Below are positions 27,768 through 36,842 of a stretch of DNA of 64,000 nt, piece by piece (positions within the stretch are counted from its first letter, which is position 1; each line of letters opens with the position of its first letter). Both the position numbers and the translations under genes were made by a program. Source of the DNA: Phyllobacterium chamaecytisi (GTDB lineage Bacteria > Pseudomonadota > Alphaproteobacteria > Rhizobiales > Rhizobiaceae); the NCBI RefSeq assembly GCF_020164455.1, contig NZ_JAIQWW010000002.1, positions 186,001 to 250,000 of the forward strand, in the 5' to 3' direction. Under the pieces are notes generated by a model. That model had not been told where the DNA came from. It did no database searches and was given only the letters and a program-made list of their open reading frames with translations.

Positions 27768-27911
27768 TCACATCACGATATGCCAGGAGTGGTAGGCCTT
27801 TCCTGCCCAAAGCACGAGCGCAACCCACACTATCAGCAGGGTTATGTATGGCATTACCGGCGTTAGATAAGGCGCATAGTCGGCTGCGCAATTTTTTTCG
27901 TCATTCCTCAT
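27768..27911 (-). CDS. Small single-pass membrane protein (47 aa)
   Basis: A short gene easily missed. ATG at 27911 with GGGGGA seven bases upstream; TGA at 27768-27770. The product opens MRNDEKNCAADYAPYL, then has one hydrophobic helix (PYITLLIVWVALVLW) and a short tail AGKAYHSWHIVM. It looks like a small inner-membrane protein with the N-terminus charged. Function unknown. It converges with the HigA-like gene (10-base gap). Confidence 0.65.
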   Translation of the reverse strand: MRNDEKNCAADYAPYLTPVMPYITLLIVWVALVLWAGKAYHSWHIVM

Positions 27912-28045
27912 GAACAGTCCCCCGTGCAGATTCGCAAGGGATCCACGTTGGCTAAGGTTTCGTTATAAAAAAATTGTATGAAATTTGACGCAGTCCATGG
28001 GTTGGCTGCGGCAGCGCAAAGCGCCAGATTGATGCAATCAGTCTA

Positions 28046-28078
28046 GATGCAACGTGTTTAGCGCCCATTGGTTGCATC
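28046..28078. repeat. Inverted repeat GATGCAAC...GTTGCATC
   Basis: Perfect 8-bp arms 17 bases apart, in the 211-base gap between two minus-strand genes. It lies 45 bases after the MarR-GNAT stop and could be a terminator-like structure or a binding site upstream of the 47-aa gene; there is no U-run. Confidence 0.4.
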
Positions 28079-28122
28079 AGCACACGATTGGGTGGTGCTC
28101 TGGTGATTAAGCCCACTCCAAA

Positions 28123-29040
28123 CTATTGAAGATCGCGTACCCATGTCTGCCCCACCAGATCCTGGCCGAAGGAATGATGCTTTTCCTCATCGATCAGGCG
28201 AAATCCGGCTGCCTCGTATATGCGGCGCGCCGAGACGAGGACGTCATTTGTCCATAGTTTGATCTGCCGGTAGCCGGCCTCCCTCGCACGCTCGATACAG
28301 GTTGCAACGAGCGTTCGACCGATACCAAGACCGCGCGCGCTCTGTTCGACATAGAGAAGGCGCAGCTTCGCGACTTCAGGATCCTCGCTCTGGACGAGGA
28401 ATATGGACCCGGCGATCGAACCGGCATGTTCGGCAATCCACGCTGCTTCGCGTTCCGGATTGAAATTGGTGACGAATTTCGACAGGATTTCAGCGACCAG
28501 CGCTTCATAGGTCCAGTCCAGGCCATATTCCTGATAATAAAGCACTGCCTGCCGGTGGATGACCCAGCCGAGATCGCCGGGCTGGAGGCCACGATATTTC
28601 ACCTCGTCCGGCACATGGTTTTCGGCATCGATAAGGTTTCTGATCTGACGCATGGACGATACCAGCTGCCTGCGGGCATCGTCATCCAGGGGTGCAAGGA
28701 TTTGCTCCATCTGAAGCTGCGAGCGCAGATTGAGGCCGGAAAAGACCTCTTGGCCCGCCGGGGTCAGCGTTATGAGACGCTGCCGTCCATGTGTTGAGCT
28801 GGCACGAACGCGCACGAGCTTGCGCTTTTCGAAGCGTGAGACGATGCGGCTGAGATGGGCCTTGTCCATGTGCAGACTGCGGCCGATATCGGCGGCCGTC
28901 TGTTCGCCATTGTTGGCAAGTTCATATAATACGCGGCCCTCTGCCAAAGTGTAGTCGCTGGCAAGCAGGTGCTTGTCGAGCAGTCCGATTTCCCTTGTAA
29001 AAAAGCGATTGAAACTACGAAATTCGTCAACTGCGTTCAT
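28123..29040 (-). CDS. MarR regulator fused to a GNAT acetyltransferase
   Basis: 305 residues in two parts. Residues 1-150 are a MarR winged helix (DYTLAEGRVLYELAN, TAADIGRSLHMDKAHLSRIVSRFEKRKLV, wing RASSTHGRQRLITLT). Residues 155-305 are a GNAT acetyltransferase with the acetyl-CoA motif RGLGIGRTLVATCIERAREAGY and AAGFRLIDE. Such fusions are a known family, but targets are unclear; the GNAT part may sense acetyl-CoA or acetylate a small molecule or protein. A near-perfect operator lies over its own -10 box. Confidence 0.93.
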   Translation of the reverse strand: MNAVDEFRSFNRFFTREIGLLDKHLLASDYTLAEGRVLYELANNGEQTAADIGRSLHMDKAHLSRIVSRFEKRKLVRVRASSTHGRQRLITLTPAGQEVFSGLNLRSQLQMEQILAPLDDDARRQLVSSMRQIRNLIDAENHVPDEVKYRGLQPGDLGWVIHRQAVLYYQEYGLDWTYEALVAEILSKFVTNFNPEREAAWIAEHAGSIAGSIFLVQSEDPEVAKLRLLYVEQSARGLGIGRTLVATCIERAREAGYRQIKLWTNDVLVSARRIYEAAGFRLIDEEKHHSFGQDLVGQTWVRDLQ

Positions 29041-29052
29041 GTTATCCGCTCT

Positions 29053-29071
29053 ATGTTGTCAGTGACAACAT
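29053..29071. promoter_or_regulatory. 19-base MarR-type palindrome (autoregulatory operator)
   Basis: ATGTTGTCA-G-TGACAACAT, a perfect 9-1-9 palindrome, lies 12 bases before the start of the MarR-GNAT gene and overlaps its -10 box. Length and symmetry fit a MarR dimer site. Confidence 0.8.
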
Positions 29072-29097
29072 TATAGGCATTTCACTTGGGGTCGCAA
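29070..29097 (-). promoter_or_regulatory. Promoter of the MarR-GNAT gene
   Basis: On the minus strand TATAAT (29075-29070) is preceded, after a 16-base spacer, by TTGCGA (29097-29092), four of six matches to the -35 consensus. The predicted start of transcription falls inside the palindrome. Confidence 0.6.
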
Positions 29098-29135
29098 GAT
29101 GGAAATGTGATGACGACGACGAATGGGGAAGAGGA

Positions 29136-30785
29136 CTACGTGGCCTTCGCCGCTGCCCTGCCGGCTGTCCGGCCCGAGAAGATAGAGCCGCCGAGGAAGG
29201 TTCCTTCGAGCGAATTATAACCATGCATGCCGCCGCCACCGAAGCCGGCTGCCTCGCCGGCTGCATAGACCCCGGCCATCGGTTCGCCGTCAGCCTTCAA
29301 GACACGCGCACTCAAATCCGTCTCGATGCCGCCAAGCGATTTCCGAGTAAGGATGCTCAGGCGCACCGCGATCAGGGGGCCATGTTTCGGGTCGAGTATC
29401 CTGTGCGGCGGCACCACGCGAACGAGGCGATCGCCGATATAGTTGCGGGCGCCGCGGATCGCCGTGATCTGCGCATCCTTGGTATAGGGATTGTCGACTT
29501 CGCGGTCGCGGGCCATGATCTGCGCCTGCAACTTGTCTTCATGGATCAGATTGTCACCAGTCAGCGCGTTCATGCGGCGGACAAGTGTGGAGAGGTCCCT
29601 TTCGACGATGAAGTCCTCGCCATTGTCGAGGAAGGCCTGCACGGGAGCGGGGACACCGCCTAGCGCGCGCTTCAGCACCTGCATCCAGCTCTTCGATGTG
29701 AAGTCCGGATTCTGTTCCGAGCCGGAAAGCGTTATTTCTTTCTTGGCGATCGTCTGGTTCAGCACGAACCAGGAATAATCATAGCCGCTTTTCATGATAT
29801 GGCTGAGCGTGGACAGCGTATCGAAACCGGGCAGGCATGGCGCGGGCAGGCGGTCGCCGCGCGCGTCGAACCATAGCGAGGAGGGCCCGGGCAGAATGCG
29901 AATGGCGTGCTTGGACCAGATCGGATCCCAATTGTTGACGCCCTCGACATAGTGCCACATGCGGTCTTCATTGATGAGATGGGCTCCTGCTTTCTCGGCG
30001 ACGCCCAGCATCAACCCGTCGACATGGTCCGGCACGCCGCTGATGAGGTGCTTCGGCGTTCCGAGCCGCGCCGGCCAGTTCTTGCGCACCAGATCGTGAT
30101 TGCCGCCGATACCGCCGCTGCAGATAATAATCGCCTGTGCCTTCAGGGCGAACGATCCGGTGGCAATGCGGGAACTCGGTTCGCTACGCCTGACTTCGCT
30201 CGGCTGGAGGACTTCGCCTTCGACCCCGTCGAGGATCCCGGCGGTTTTGACCAGCGCCGTGACGCGGTGCCGGAAGCGAAAAGTGAGGAGACCTTTTTGC
30301 TCGGCTTCGCGAGCCCGGCGAATAAACGGCTCAACCACGCCAAGCCCTGTGCCCCAGGTGATATGAAAGCGCGGAACGGAATTGCCATGTCCTGTGGCCA
30401 GCGATCCGCCGCGTTCCGCCCAGCCGACGACCGGAAACCAGCGCATGCCCTGGGCGTACAGCCATGCGCGTTTTTCACCGGCCGCAAAATCGATATAGGC
30501 TTCCGCCCATTTGCGCGGCCAGTGATCTTCAGGCCGGTCGAAACCCGCCGAGCCCATCCAGTCCTGCAATGCGAGTTCACGCGAATCTTTGATACGCAGA
30601 CGGCGCTGCTCGGGGGAGTTGATGAAGAACAATCCGCCGAAGGATCGCCAGGCCTGGCCCCCGAGTGTCTGTTCCGGTTCCTGATCGAGGATGATCACCT
30701 TCTTGCCGGCATCGATGAGTTCGGTTGCCGCAACGAGCCCGGCGAGACCCGCGCCAATGATGATCGCATCCGCATCGTAACCCAT
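29136..30785 (-). CDS. FAD-binding dehydrogenase (ketosteroid-dehydrogenase/fumarate-reductase type)
   Basis: 549-residue flavoprotein. The FAD motif IIIGAGLAGLVAATELIDAGKKV sits at the N-terminus, LDQEPEQTLGGQAWRSFGG follows, and the C-terminus has AGVYAAGEAAGFGGGGMHGYNSL, a second flavin-contact region. It belongs to the FAD-binding_2 group (fumarate reductase, 3-ketosteroid dehydrogenase). No signal peptide or haem site. Substrate unknown. It lies upstream of the MarR-GNAT gene's promoter on the opposite side and is a single-gene unit. Confidence 0.88.
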   Translation of the reverse strand: MGYDADAIIIGAGLAGLVAATELIDAGKKVIILDQEPEQTLGGQAWRSFGGLFFINSPEQRRLRIKDSRELALQDWMGSAGFDRPEDHWPRKWAEAYIDFAAGEKRAWLYAQGMRWFPVVGWAERGGSLATGHGNSVPRFHITWGTGLGVVEPFIRRAREAEQKGLLTFRFRHRVTALVKTAGILDGVEGEVLQPSEVRRSEPSSRIATGSFALKAQAIIICSGGIGGNHDLVRKNWPARLGTPKHLISGVPDHVDGLMLGVAEKAGAHLINEDRMWHYVEGVNNWDPIWSKHAIRILPGPSSLWFDARGDRLPAPCLPGFDTLSTLSHIMKSGYDYSWFVLNQTIAKKEITLSGSEQNPDFTSKSWMQVLKRALGGVPAPVQAFLDNGEDFIVERDLSTLVRRMNALTGDNLIHEDKLQAQIMARDREVDNPYTKDAQITAIRGARNYIGDRLVRVVPPHRILDPKHGPLIAVRLSILTRKSLGGIETDLSARVLKADGEPMAGVYAAGEAAGFGGGGMHGYNSLEGTFLGGSIFSGRTAGRAAAKAT

Positions 30786-30984
30786 TGCCGACTTTCCTCC
30801 CGAGCGTATTCGCGTAGCAGAAAAAACGGGAAAGCTAAATTGTCATCGCGGAAGAGTTTTGGACAAAAAGAGGCCGATCTGGCGCAAGAACCTTCGATTC
30901 CTGCACAAGAGTCGTCGATTCCGGGATGGTTTTGTCTACTGTAGATTGAAAATTACGTGTAGCTGGTTGTTTTGGTTGGTCGAG

Positions 30985-33507
30985 CTATCGGACTTCCACC
31001 TTTTCCAAACTCTGTAACAGGGCTTGAAGCGGTTGGGGACGATGAAACAGAAAGCCTTGACCATAGCCGATACCAAGCGACTTAAGAATGTCGACCGCCT
31101 GCAGATCCTCGATATGTTCGGCAATAACATCGACACCAAGTTCGCGCGCGATACCGTTAATGGAAGCAACAACCGCTTGATCGAGCCGGCTTTTGGACAA
31201 TTTCTCGATAAATGCCCCGTCTATCTTGATACTGTCCACCTTGAAATGATGTAAGTATCCGAATGAACTGAGGCCGGTGCCAAAATCATCGAGACTTATA
31301 CGGCATCCGGCTGCGCGTGCCTCCCTAACGAAGTGTTCTGCCGCCTCGTAATTATTGACGGCAGTCGTTTCCGTAATCTCGAATATCAAGCGAGACGGAG
31401 AAACTTTGGTTTTTTCAATCGTTGACTGTAAAAATGGCCAGAGTGTGGGATCGCTTATTGTATTCGCCGACAGATTTATTGCGAGCGACACATTCTTCAT
31501 CTGCATCAATTTTGGGCCGTAGGTCTCGAGCGTGTGCTGGATAATCCAGCGGTCGACTATACCCATGAGGCCGAAGCGTTCCGCAGCGGGAATGAACTCG
31601 GCGGGCGCAATGATTTCCCCGTTTATTCCGGTCATCCTCGATAGTATTTCGATGCAGATGCTGTGGTCGTCTGTATTGGAGATTGCTCTGATTTCCTGGC
31701 CGTAAACTTGAAGTCTTCCTTCGGACAATGCTTCCAGAATTCCAGAGGCGGCCTGAATACTTGCAAGATTCTGTCGGGCCGCGCCAGTATTGATATTGTA
31801 GATGGCGCTGCGATTGCGGCCTTCCGCCTTTGCGGCGTAACAGGCAGCATCGGCGCGGGCGATTGCCTCGGCGAGGGTGACGCCCGGTTCATCGAGTGCC
31901 GCTATTCCAACGCTGGCGCCAATGTTCTGGATTTTCCCGTCCCAAGGCAGCTGAATGGTTCTGATCTCGCTTATCAAGCGCTCGGCGGCCTCTTCTGCCT
32001 CCTCAAATTTGTCGATCGGAAGGAGAACGGCGAATTCATCGCCTCCCAGCCGTCCAATGATGGCGGATTCGGGCAAAGCATTGTTCATGCTGGACGTTGC
32101 CATTTTCAGCAAAGCATCGCCGGCCGCATGACCAAGCGTATCATTGACCATCTTGAAGCGGTCGAGGTCTATGTAAAGCAGCACATGCGGAGCTCTGTCG
32201 CCGCTTTTTTCGATCAGCGCCGACACCGCCGATTCGAATGCCGTCCGGTTCAAAAGGCCCGTCAATGCATCATGGGTTGCCGCGTGGGAAAGCTCTCTTT
32301 GAAGGTTTCGAGCGCTCGTGACATCCTGGATCACCAGCACAGATCCGGTTATCGCGCCTGTCAGATCGAAGAGCGGGGAGGCGATATCCCTCAGAGAACG
32401 CCGTCCTCCATCCGACCGGACAAAGAGCGCGTTTTCAGCGCTCTCCACTGTCTGGCCAATTTGCATTGCACGGCTGGTCGTAGAGAGAAGCGTCGTGCCG
32501 GTTCCTTCATCGATGAGATTGAGTACATCTTCCAGTCGTGAACCGATGAGTTCCTGAGTATTAAGCAACAGTAATCGTTCCGCCGCTGGATTGGCAAACG
32601 TAATATTGTTCTCAACATCAGTAGTAAGAACCGCATCACCAATGGATTGGAGTGTAATGCGATAGAGGTCCTTTTCCCGGGCAAGCGCCTCTGCGTTCAG
32701 GACCTCTTCTGTTATGTCCCAGATGCTGCCCATCAACATGTCGGGCATCGTTTCGTGACGGACACGCCGCGCCAGAGCGAACACATGGCGGATTTGACCA
32801 TCAGGTTTGATGATGCGGTAGCTCGTCTTCATGGGCTCGCCGGTCTCAAACGTGGATTCTATCTCACGCTCGGCTCTCGCAGCATCGTCCGGGTGCAAAA
32901 GATTGTGCCACGTGGCGCGGGGTACTTCATCGGGACCTGGGCCTATACCGAAGATCTCGCGCATGCGGCGATCCCATAAGACGATCTCGGTCTCGCTGTT
33001 GAAATGCCATAGCCCAACCTGGCCAGCGTCGAGCGCGAGTTGAATGCGCTCGTTCAGCAATGTCAGTTCCAGTTCGGCGTTCTTCTGATCGGTTATGTCC
33101 GTCTGGACGCCGATCATTCTCGATGGGTGACCATTTTTGTCCCATTCGACAACACGGCCTCGGTCGAGAACCCACACCCAGTGACCATCCTTGTGGCGCA
33201 GTCTGAACTCGGTCTCAATCTGCGATGTTTCGCCGGAAATATGCCGTTCACCGCTTTCGATGGCACGCTGTTTGTCATCAGGATGTATGAGTGCCAGCCA
33301 AAGATCGCTGCTATCGCCGAGCTCGTCTTCACGATAGCCCAGCATTTTCTTCCATGTAGCCGAATAATAGCACTGTCCGGTGGTAAGATTGGAATCCCAA
33401 ACACCGAGGCCGGCGGATTCAAGCGCGAAGCTCCACCGGTTGGCCTCGGCATCGGCGGGCGTTAAGGAAGGTCTTGAGTGCAGGCGCATATTCCGAACGT
33501 CTGTCAT
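30985..33507 (-). CDS. PAS-GGDEF-EAL cyclic-di-GMP signalling protein
   Basis: About 840 residues from the ATG at 33507; no membrane segment in that form. Three PAS domains (about residues 15-390; first two with PAC motifs) precede a GGDEF domain with intact active site (GRLGGDEFAVLLP) and an EAL domain. In the EAL domain the name motif reads EIL (CIEILSRM); the other catalytic parts are present: ITETTAV, LDDFGTGLSSF, KIDGAFI, EHIEDL. It probably both makes and breaks c-di-GMP, or is regulated between the two. No RxxD inhibition site is seen before GGDEF. An in-frame TTG at 33609 is upstream but sits on the promoter. Confidence 0.9.
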   Translation of the reverse strand: MTDVRNMRLHSRPSLTPADAEANRWSFALESAGLGVWDSNLTTGQCYYSATWKKMLGYREDELGDSSDLWLALIHPDDKQRAIESGERHISGETSQIETEFRLRHKDGHWVWVLDRGRVVEWDKNGHPSRMIGVQTDITDQKNAELELTLLNERIQLALDAGQVGLWHFNSETEIVLWDRRMREIFGIGPGPDEVPRATWHNLLHPDDAARAEREIESTFETGEPMKTSYRIIKPDGQIRHVFALARRVRHETMPDMLMGSIWDITEEVLNAEALAREKDLYRITLQSIGDAVLTTDVENNITFANPAAERLLLLNTQELIGSRLEDVLNLIDEGTGTTLLSTTSRAMQIGQTVESAENALFVRSDGGRRSLRDIASPLFDLTGAITGSVLVIQDVTSARNLQRELSHAATHDALTGLLNRTAFESAVSALIEKSGDRAPHVLLYIDLDRFKMVNDTLGHAAGDALLKMATSSMNNALPESAIIGRLGGDEFAVLLPIDKFEEAEEAAERLISEIRTIQLPWDGKIQNIGASVGIAALDEPGVTLAEAIARADAACYAAKAEGRNRSAIYNINTGAARQNLASIQAASGILEALSEGRLQVYGQEIRAISNTDDHSICIEILSRMTGINGEIIAPAEFIPAAERFGLMGIVDRWIIQHTLETYGPKLMQMKNVSLAINLSANTISDPTLWPFLQSTIEKTKVSPSRLIFEITETTAVNNYEAAEHFVREARAAGCRISLDDFGTGLSSFGYLHHFKVDSIKIDGAFIEKLSKSRLDQAVVASINGIARELGVDVIAEHIEDLQAVDILKSLGIGYGQGFLFHRPQPLQALLQSLEKVEVR

Positions 33508-33610
33508 GCCTGAAGCTAACATGAAAAGCAGAAAAATACAGTTAATGTCTTCGCAGGAATACGGCTCGAAGTGTTCGTCATTGGAGACAATTATCGGCTT
33601 CAGCTCCAAT

Positions 33611-33641
33611 ATTATAGCCAGTAAAAAGATGTATCCACCAA
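33611..33641 (-). promoter_or_regulatory. Probable promoter of the GGDEF-EAL gene
   Basis: A perfect TATAAT (33616-33611, minus strand) with a weak TTGGTG 19 bases upstream. It argues that translation starts at 33507, about 95 bases downstream, rather than at the TTG at 33609. Confidence 0.4.
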
Positions 33642-33780
33642 TAATGGGATCTTCGCGATCCGTGGCCTAAGGCAAGTGTCTCAGGTTGAGCTGGCATCGA
33701 AATTGCTTGCTTGTCATTGCAGACATCGAATGGAAAGATGACTGAATTGATGTTTCAAAGCCGGAAGGATCGCTGGTGTT

Positions 33781-35430
33781 ATGACAAGCGCAGTTGAAAA
33801 AGGAAGCACAGTCGTCAATGGAGATGCAATTCTTTCCGTTGAAAATCTGACGGTGGATCTGCCGCTGGGCATGGAGCGGCGCTACGCTGTGGAAGATATT
33901 TCTTTTGAACTGCGACCTGGCGAAATTCTCTGCATCATCGGCGAGTCTGGATCGGGAAAGTCCGTCACCGCAAACGCAATCATGGGCCTGCTGCCATCGT
34001 CCATTCGAGCAAGCAAAGGCGCGATCCGCTTCAAAGGCGTCAATATCCTTGAGGCCAAGGACGAATATGTGCGCGGATTGCGCGGGCGTGCTGTTTCGAT
34101 CATCTTCCAGGATCCTCTCTCTGCGCTCAATCCCTTGATGACGGTCGGCGCGCAGATCGCCGAGGTCATGGAAGTGCACAATATCGGCACTCCCGAAACG
34201 CGGGCAAAAGCGGTGCTGGATCTGCTCGATGAGGTAGGTCTGCCAGACCCACTGCTTATGCAGCACCAATATCCTTTTCGGCTGTCCGGCGGACAGCGAC
34301 AGCGTGTGATGATCGCGATCGCCCTGGCTCTTGGTCCTGATGTATTGATTGCCGATGAACCGACGACGGCACTCGATGTGACAACGCAGGCGCAGATCCT
34401 GGAATTGATCCGCAAGATTCAGCGCGACAAGCACATGAGCGTCATGTTCATCACGCACGACTTCGGTGTCGTGGCAGAGATTGCCGATCGTGTCGTCGTC
34501 ATGGAAAAGGGCAAGATAGTCGAGCAGGGCAAAGCCGACGACGTGCTCAACCATCCATCGCATCCCTATACGCAGCGCCTTACAGCAGCTGTGCCGCGAA
34601 TGCGCGACAAGGACAGAGCGAGCAATACAGAAACCCCGGTCGTGCTCGACGTGCAAAAGCTGAACAAAATCTATACGAGCGGCGGGAGCTTCTTTACGAA
34701 GGGCCGCACGGTGCATGCGGTCAATGACGTAAGTTTTACGATCCGCAAGGGCCGTACGCTCGGCGTCGTCGGAGAGTCCGGTTCTGGAAAGTCCTCTCTT
34801 GGGCGGGTGCTGCTCAAGCTGATGGATGCCGATGGCGGCAAGATATTGTTCAACGGTCAGGATATCGCACCGCTCGACGCCAAGGAATTCCGGTCGATGC
34901 GCCCCTATATCCAGATGATTTTCCAGGATCCCTTTGCGTCGCTCAATCCCCGCCACACCATCGGACAAATATTGGTCGTCGGACCGATGGCGCACGGTGT
35001 CAGCGCCGCAGATGCAAGGGCGAAGGCGGTGCAACTCCTTGAACTTGTTGGCTTGGATGAAGGCGCGTACGATCGCTACCCGCATGAGTTTTCAGGCGGG
35101 CAGAGACAACGCATCGGCATCGCCCGCGCCCTGATGTTCGATCCAGTGCTTCTGGTCGCAGATGAGGCGGTGTCGGCGCTTGATGTTTCTATCCAGGCTC
35201 AAATCCTGGAACTACTGACGAAAATTCAAAAACTCCTCCACGTGGCGATGATCTTCATCACCCATGATTTGCGCGTAGCCAGCCAGATCTGCGATGACAT
35301 CGCAGTCATGTATCGCGGCGAGATCGTAGAATTCGGACCGCCCTCGCAAATCTTCCGCAGTCCGGCGCACGCGTATACTCAACGACTGGTCTCGGCAATT
35401 CCAGGCAGCCAGTGGGAACCCGCTGCCTGA
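33781..35430 (+). CDS. Peptide-type ABC transporter ATPase, DppD-DppF fusion
   Basis: 549 residues with two complete ATPase domains in one chain: Walker A GESGSGKSVT (about residue 58) and GESGSGKSSL (about 335); signatures LSGGQRQRVMIA and FSGGQRQRIGIA; Walker B DVLIADEPTTALD and LLVADEAVSALD. Both are of the dipeptide/nickel/opine class. It is separated from the rest of the importer by a hairpin at 35458-35481 and four genes. The partner permeases (40031, 40992) and binding protein (38282) are downstream on the same strand. Confidence 0.93.
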   Translation: MTSAVEKGSTVVNGDAILSVENLTVDLPLGMERRYAVEDISFELRPGEILCIIGESGSGKSVTANAIMGLLPSSIRASKGAIRFKGVNILEAKDEYVRGLRGRAVSIIFQDPLSALNPLMTVGAQIAEVMEVHNIGTPETRAKAVLDLLDEVGLPDPLLMQHQYPFRLSGGQRQRVMIAIALALGPDVLIADEPTTALDVTTQAQILELIRKIQRDKHMSVMFITHDFGVVAEIADRVVVMEKGKIVEQGKADDVLNHPSHPYTQRLTAAVPRMRDKDRASNTETPVVLDVQKLNKIYTSGGSFFTKGRTVHAVNDVSFTIRKGRTLGVVGESGSGKSSLGRVLLKLMDADGGKILFNGQDIAPLDAKEFRSMRPYIQMIFQDPFASLNPRHTIGQILVVGPMAHGVSAADARAKAVQLLELVGLDEGAYDRYPHEFSGGQRQRIGIARALMFDPVLLVADEAVSALDVSIQAQILELLTKIQKLLHVAMIFITHDLRVASQICDDIAVMYRGEIVEFGPPSQIFRSPAHAYTQRLVSAIPGSQWEPAA

Positions 35431-35457
35431 TTTTTGGGCTTGGAGTGCTTTTTTGAT

Positions 35458-35490
35458 GCCCGTTTGGCTCGTCAAACGGGCAATTTCTTT
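35458..35490 (+). terminator. Hairpin after the ABC ATPase gene
   Basis: A perfect 9-bp stem GCCCGTTTG / CAAACGGGC with a six-base loop, followed by AATTTCTTT. It likely ends or attenuates transcription from the ATPase gene, so the MarR gene at 35645 needs its own promoter. Confidence 0.65.
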
Positions 35491-35644
35491 GTTTGCTCGG
35501 TATTCCTGCAATCTCACATAAAAAAATAGTTGCATTTGTCCACTATTTGCCGAAGCATGCAAAATTGAAAGCTGCATAACAAATTCAGAAGCCTTGGAAC
35601 CCCGGCGCAATGCATCGTATCGGGGGCGGAAGGAATTTGCCCGA

Positions 35645-36142
35645 ATGCCGAAGATGATGTCGAAGCCGACCACGATTGAACATGTCAATCTCGACGTGCT
35701 CGAAGACACGTTGAGCTTCTACATCCGCACCATGAACATTGCGGTTTCCCGCGATCTTGATGCTCGTCTCGACGGATGCGACGTGGCGCGTGGAACCGGC
35801 AAGATTACAACGCTGCTGCTCGTGGATAGTCACCCGGGAATCCGCCCGTCCGTAATCGCGCAGATCATCATGAAAGACCGCTCGGCAATGGGACGTCTCA
35901 TAGAGCAGATGATTGAACATGATCTTCTCAGGCGGCAAACCTCTGCCAGTGAACGGCGGGCGCAGGAGCTCTACGTTACTCCGAAAGGTGCTGAGCTTGC
36001 TGCCGTGATCCGGCCAATTGTCACGAAGCAGTCTAAGGATTTTTTCTCGTTCATTGCGGAAGAAGAGCAGGCTCAGGTGATGGATATCTTGCGCCGGGCA
36101 TACCGGAAGATGGTCGGCATGACCGGGGAGAAACGTTGTTGA
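35645..36142 (+). CDS. MarR-family regulator
   Basis: 165-residue winged-helix regulator: TTLLLVDSHPGIRPSVIAQIIMKDRSAMGRLIEQMIEHDLL is the DNA-binding part, and RRQTSASERRAQELYVTPKGAEL is the wing. ATG at 35645 (GGAAGGA upstream); another ATG is three codons later. It begins the second part of the peptide/amine uptake cluster and is followed at once by the SDR gene (1-base gap), so it is probably the local regulator. Confidence 0.87.
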   Translation: MPKMMSKPTTIEHVNLDVLEDTLSFYIRTMNIAVSRDLDARLDGCDVARGTGKITTLLLVDSHPGIRPSVIAQIIMKDRSAMGRLIEQMIEHDLLRRQTSASERRAQELYVTPKGAELAAVIRPIVTKQSKDFFSFIAEEEQAQVMDILRRAYRKMVGMTGEKRC

Positions 36143-36143
36143 T

Positions 36144-36842
36144 ATGACGGAAGAACGTGTCGTCCTGATATCGGGGGCAAACAGAGGAATAGGGGAGGCG
36201 ATTGCGCGCTTTCTTGGTGCTGCTGGATGGCGGTTGTCACTGGGCATGCGCAGCCCGCAATTGCCCGACTGGGCTGATCCGGATCGTGTCCAGGTCGTTG
36301 CCTACGATGCAAGCGATCCATCGGCAGAAGCCGCATGGACAGAACAGGCATTGGCGAGGTTCGGCCGTATCGACGCGATCATCGCCAATGCCGGCATCAT
36401 GATCCCGAAAAACGTGATTGAGGCTGATGATGCTGATCTCGATGCCATGCTTGCAATCAATGTGAAGGCGCCGCGCCGGCTCGCGGCCGCGACTTGGGAC
36501 GCGCTTGGCAAAAGCGGGCGAGGACGCGTTATCATCCTTGGCTCGCTGTCCGGCAAGCGTGTGAAATCTTCGACCGCCAGCCTCTATTCAATCTCCAAGT
36601 TTGCGGCCGTGGCTCTGGCTCATGGCATTCGCCATACGGGTTGGGACCTCGGTATACGCGCAACCGCTCTTTGTCCCGGATTTGTCGCAACGGACATGGC
36701 GCGAGCTCTTACCAACCGTGCTGACAATCTCCTGACCGATCCCGACGACATCGCCCGTATCACGGCAATGCTTCTCGATCTTCCGAATGAGGCGAGCGTC
36801 GCCGAATTCACCATCAACTGCCAGTTAGAGGAATCCTATTAA
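36144..36842 (+). CDS. SDR-family oxidoreductase
   Basis: 232-residue short-chain dehydrogenase with SGANRGIGEAIA, IANAGIM, Ser in ILGSLSG, YSISK (YxxxK). Slightly shorter than average. Translationally linked to the FAD oxidoreductase gene: its TAA overlaps nothing but abuts the next ATG. Probably reduces or oxidises an intermediate of the compound brought in by this cluster. Confidence 0.87.
   Translation: MTEERVVLISGANRGIGEAIARFLGAAGWRLSLGMRSPQLPDWADPDRVQVVAYDASDPSAEAAWTEQALARFGRIDAIIANAGIMIPKNVIEADDADLDAMLAINVKAPRRLAAATWDALGKSGRGRVIILGSLSGKRVKSSTASLYSISKFAAVALAHGIRHTGWDLGIRATALCPGFVATDMARALTNRADNLLTDPDDIARITAMLLDLPNEASVAEFTINCQLEESY

Noticed and set aside
33667-35085. A 472-codon minus-strand frame opposite the peptide ABC ATPase
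   Set aside because: Both Walker motifs and signatures lie on the plus strand; the antisense product is a shadow.
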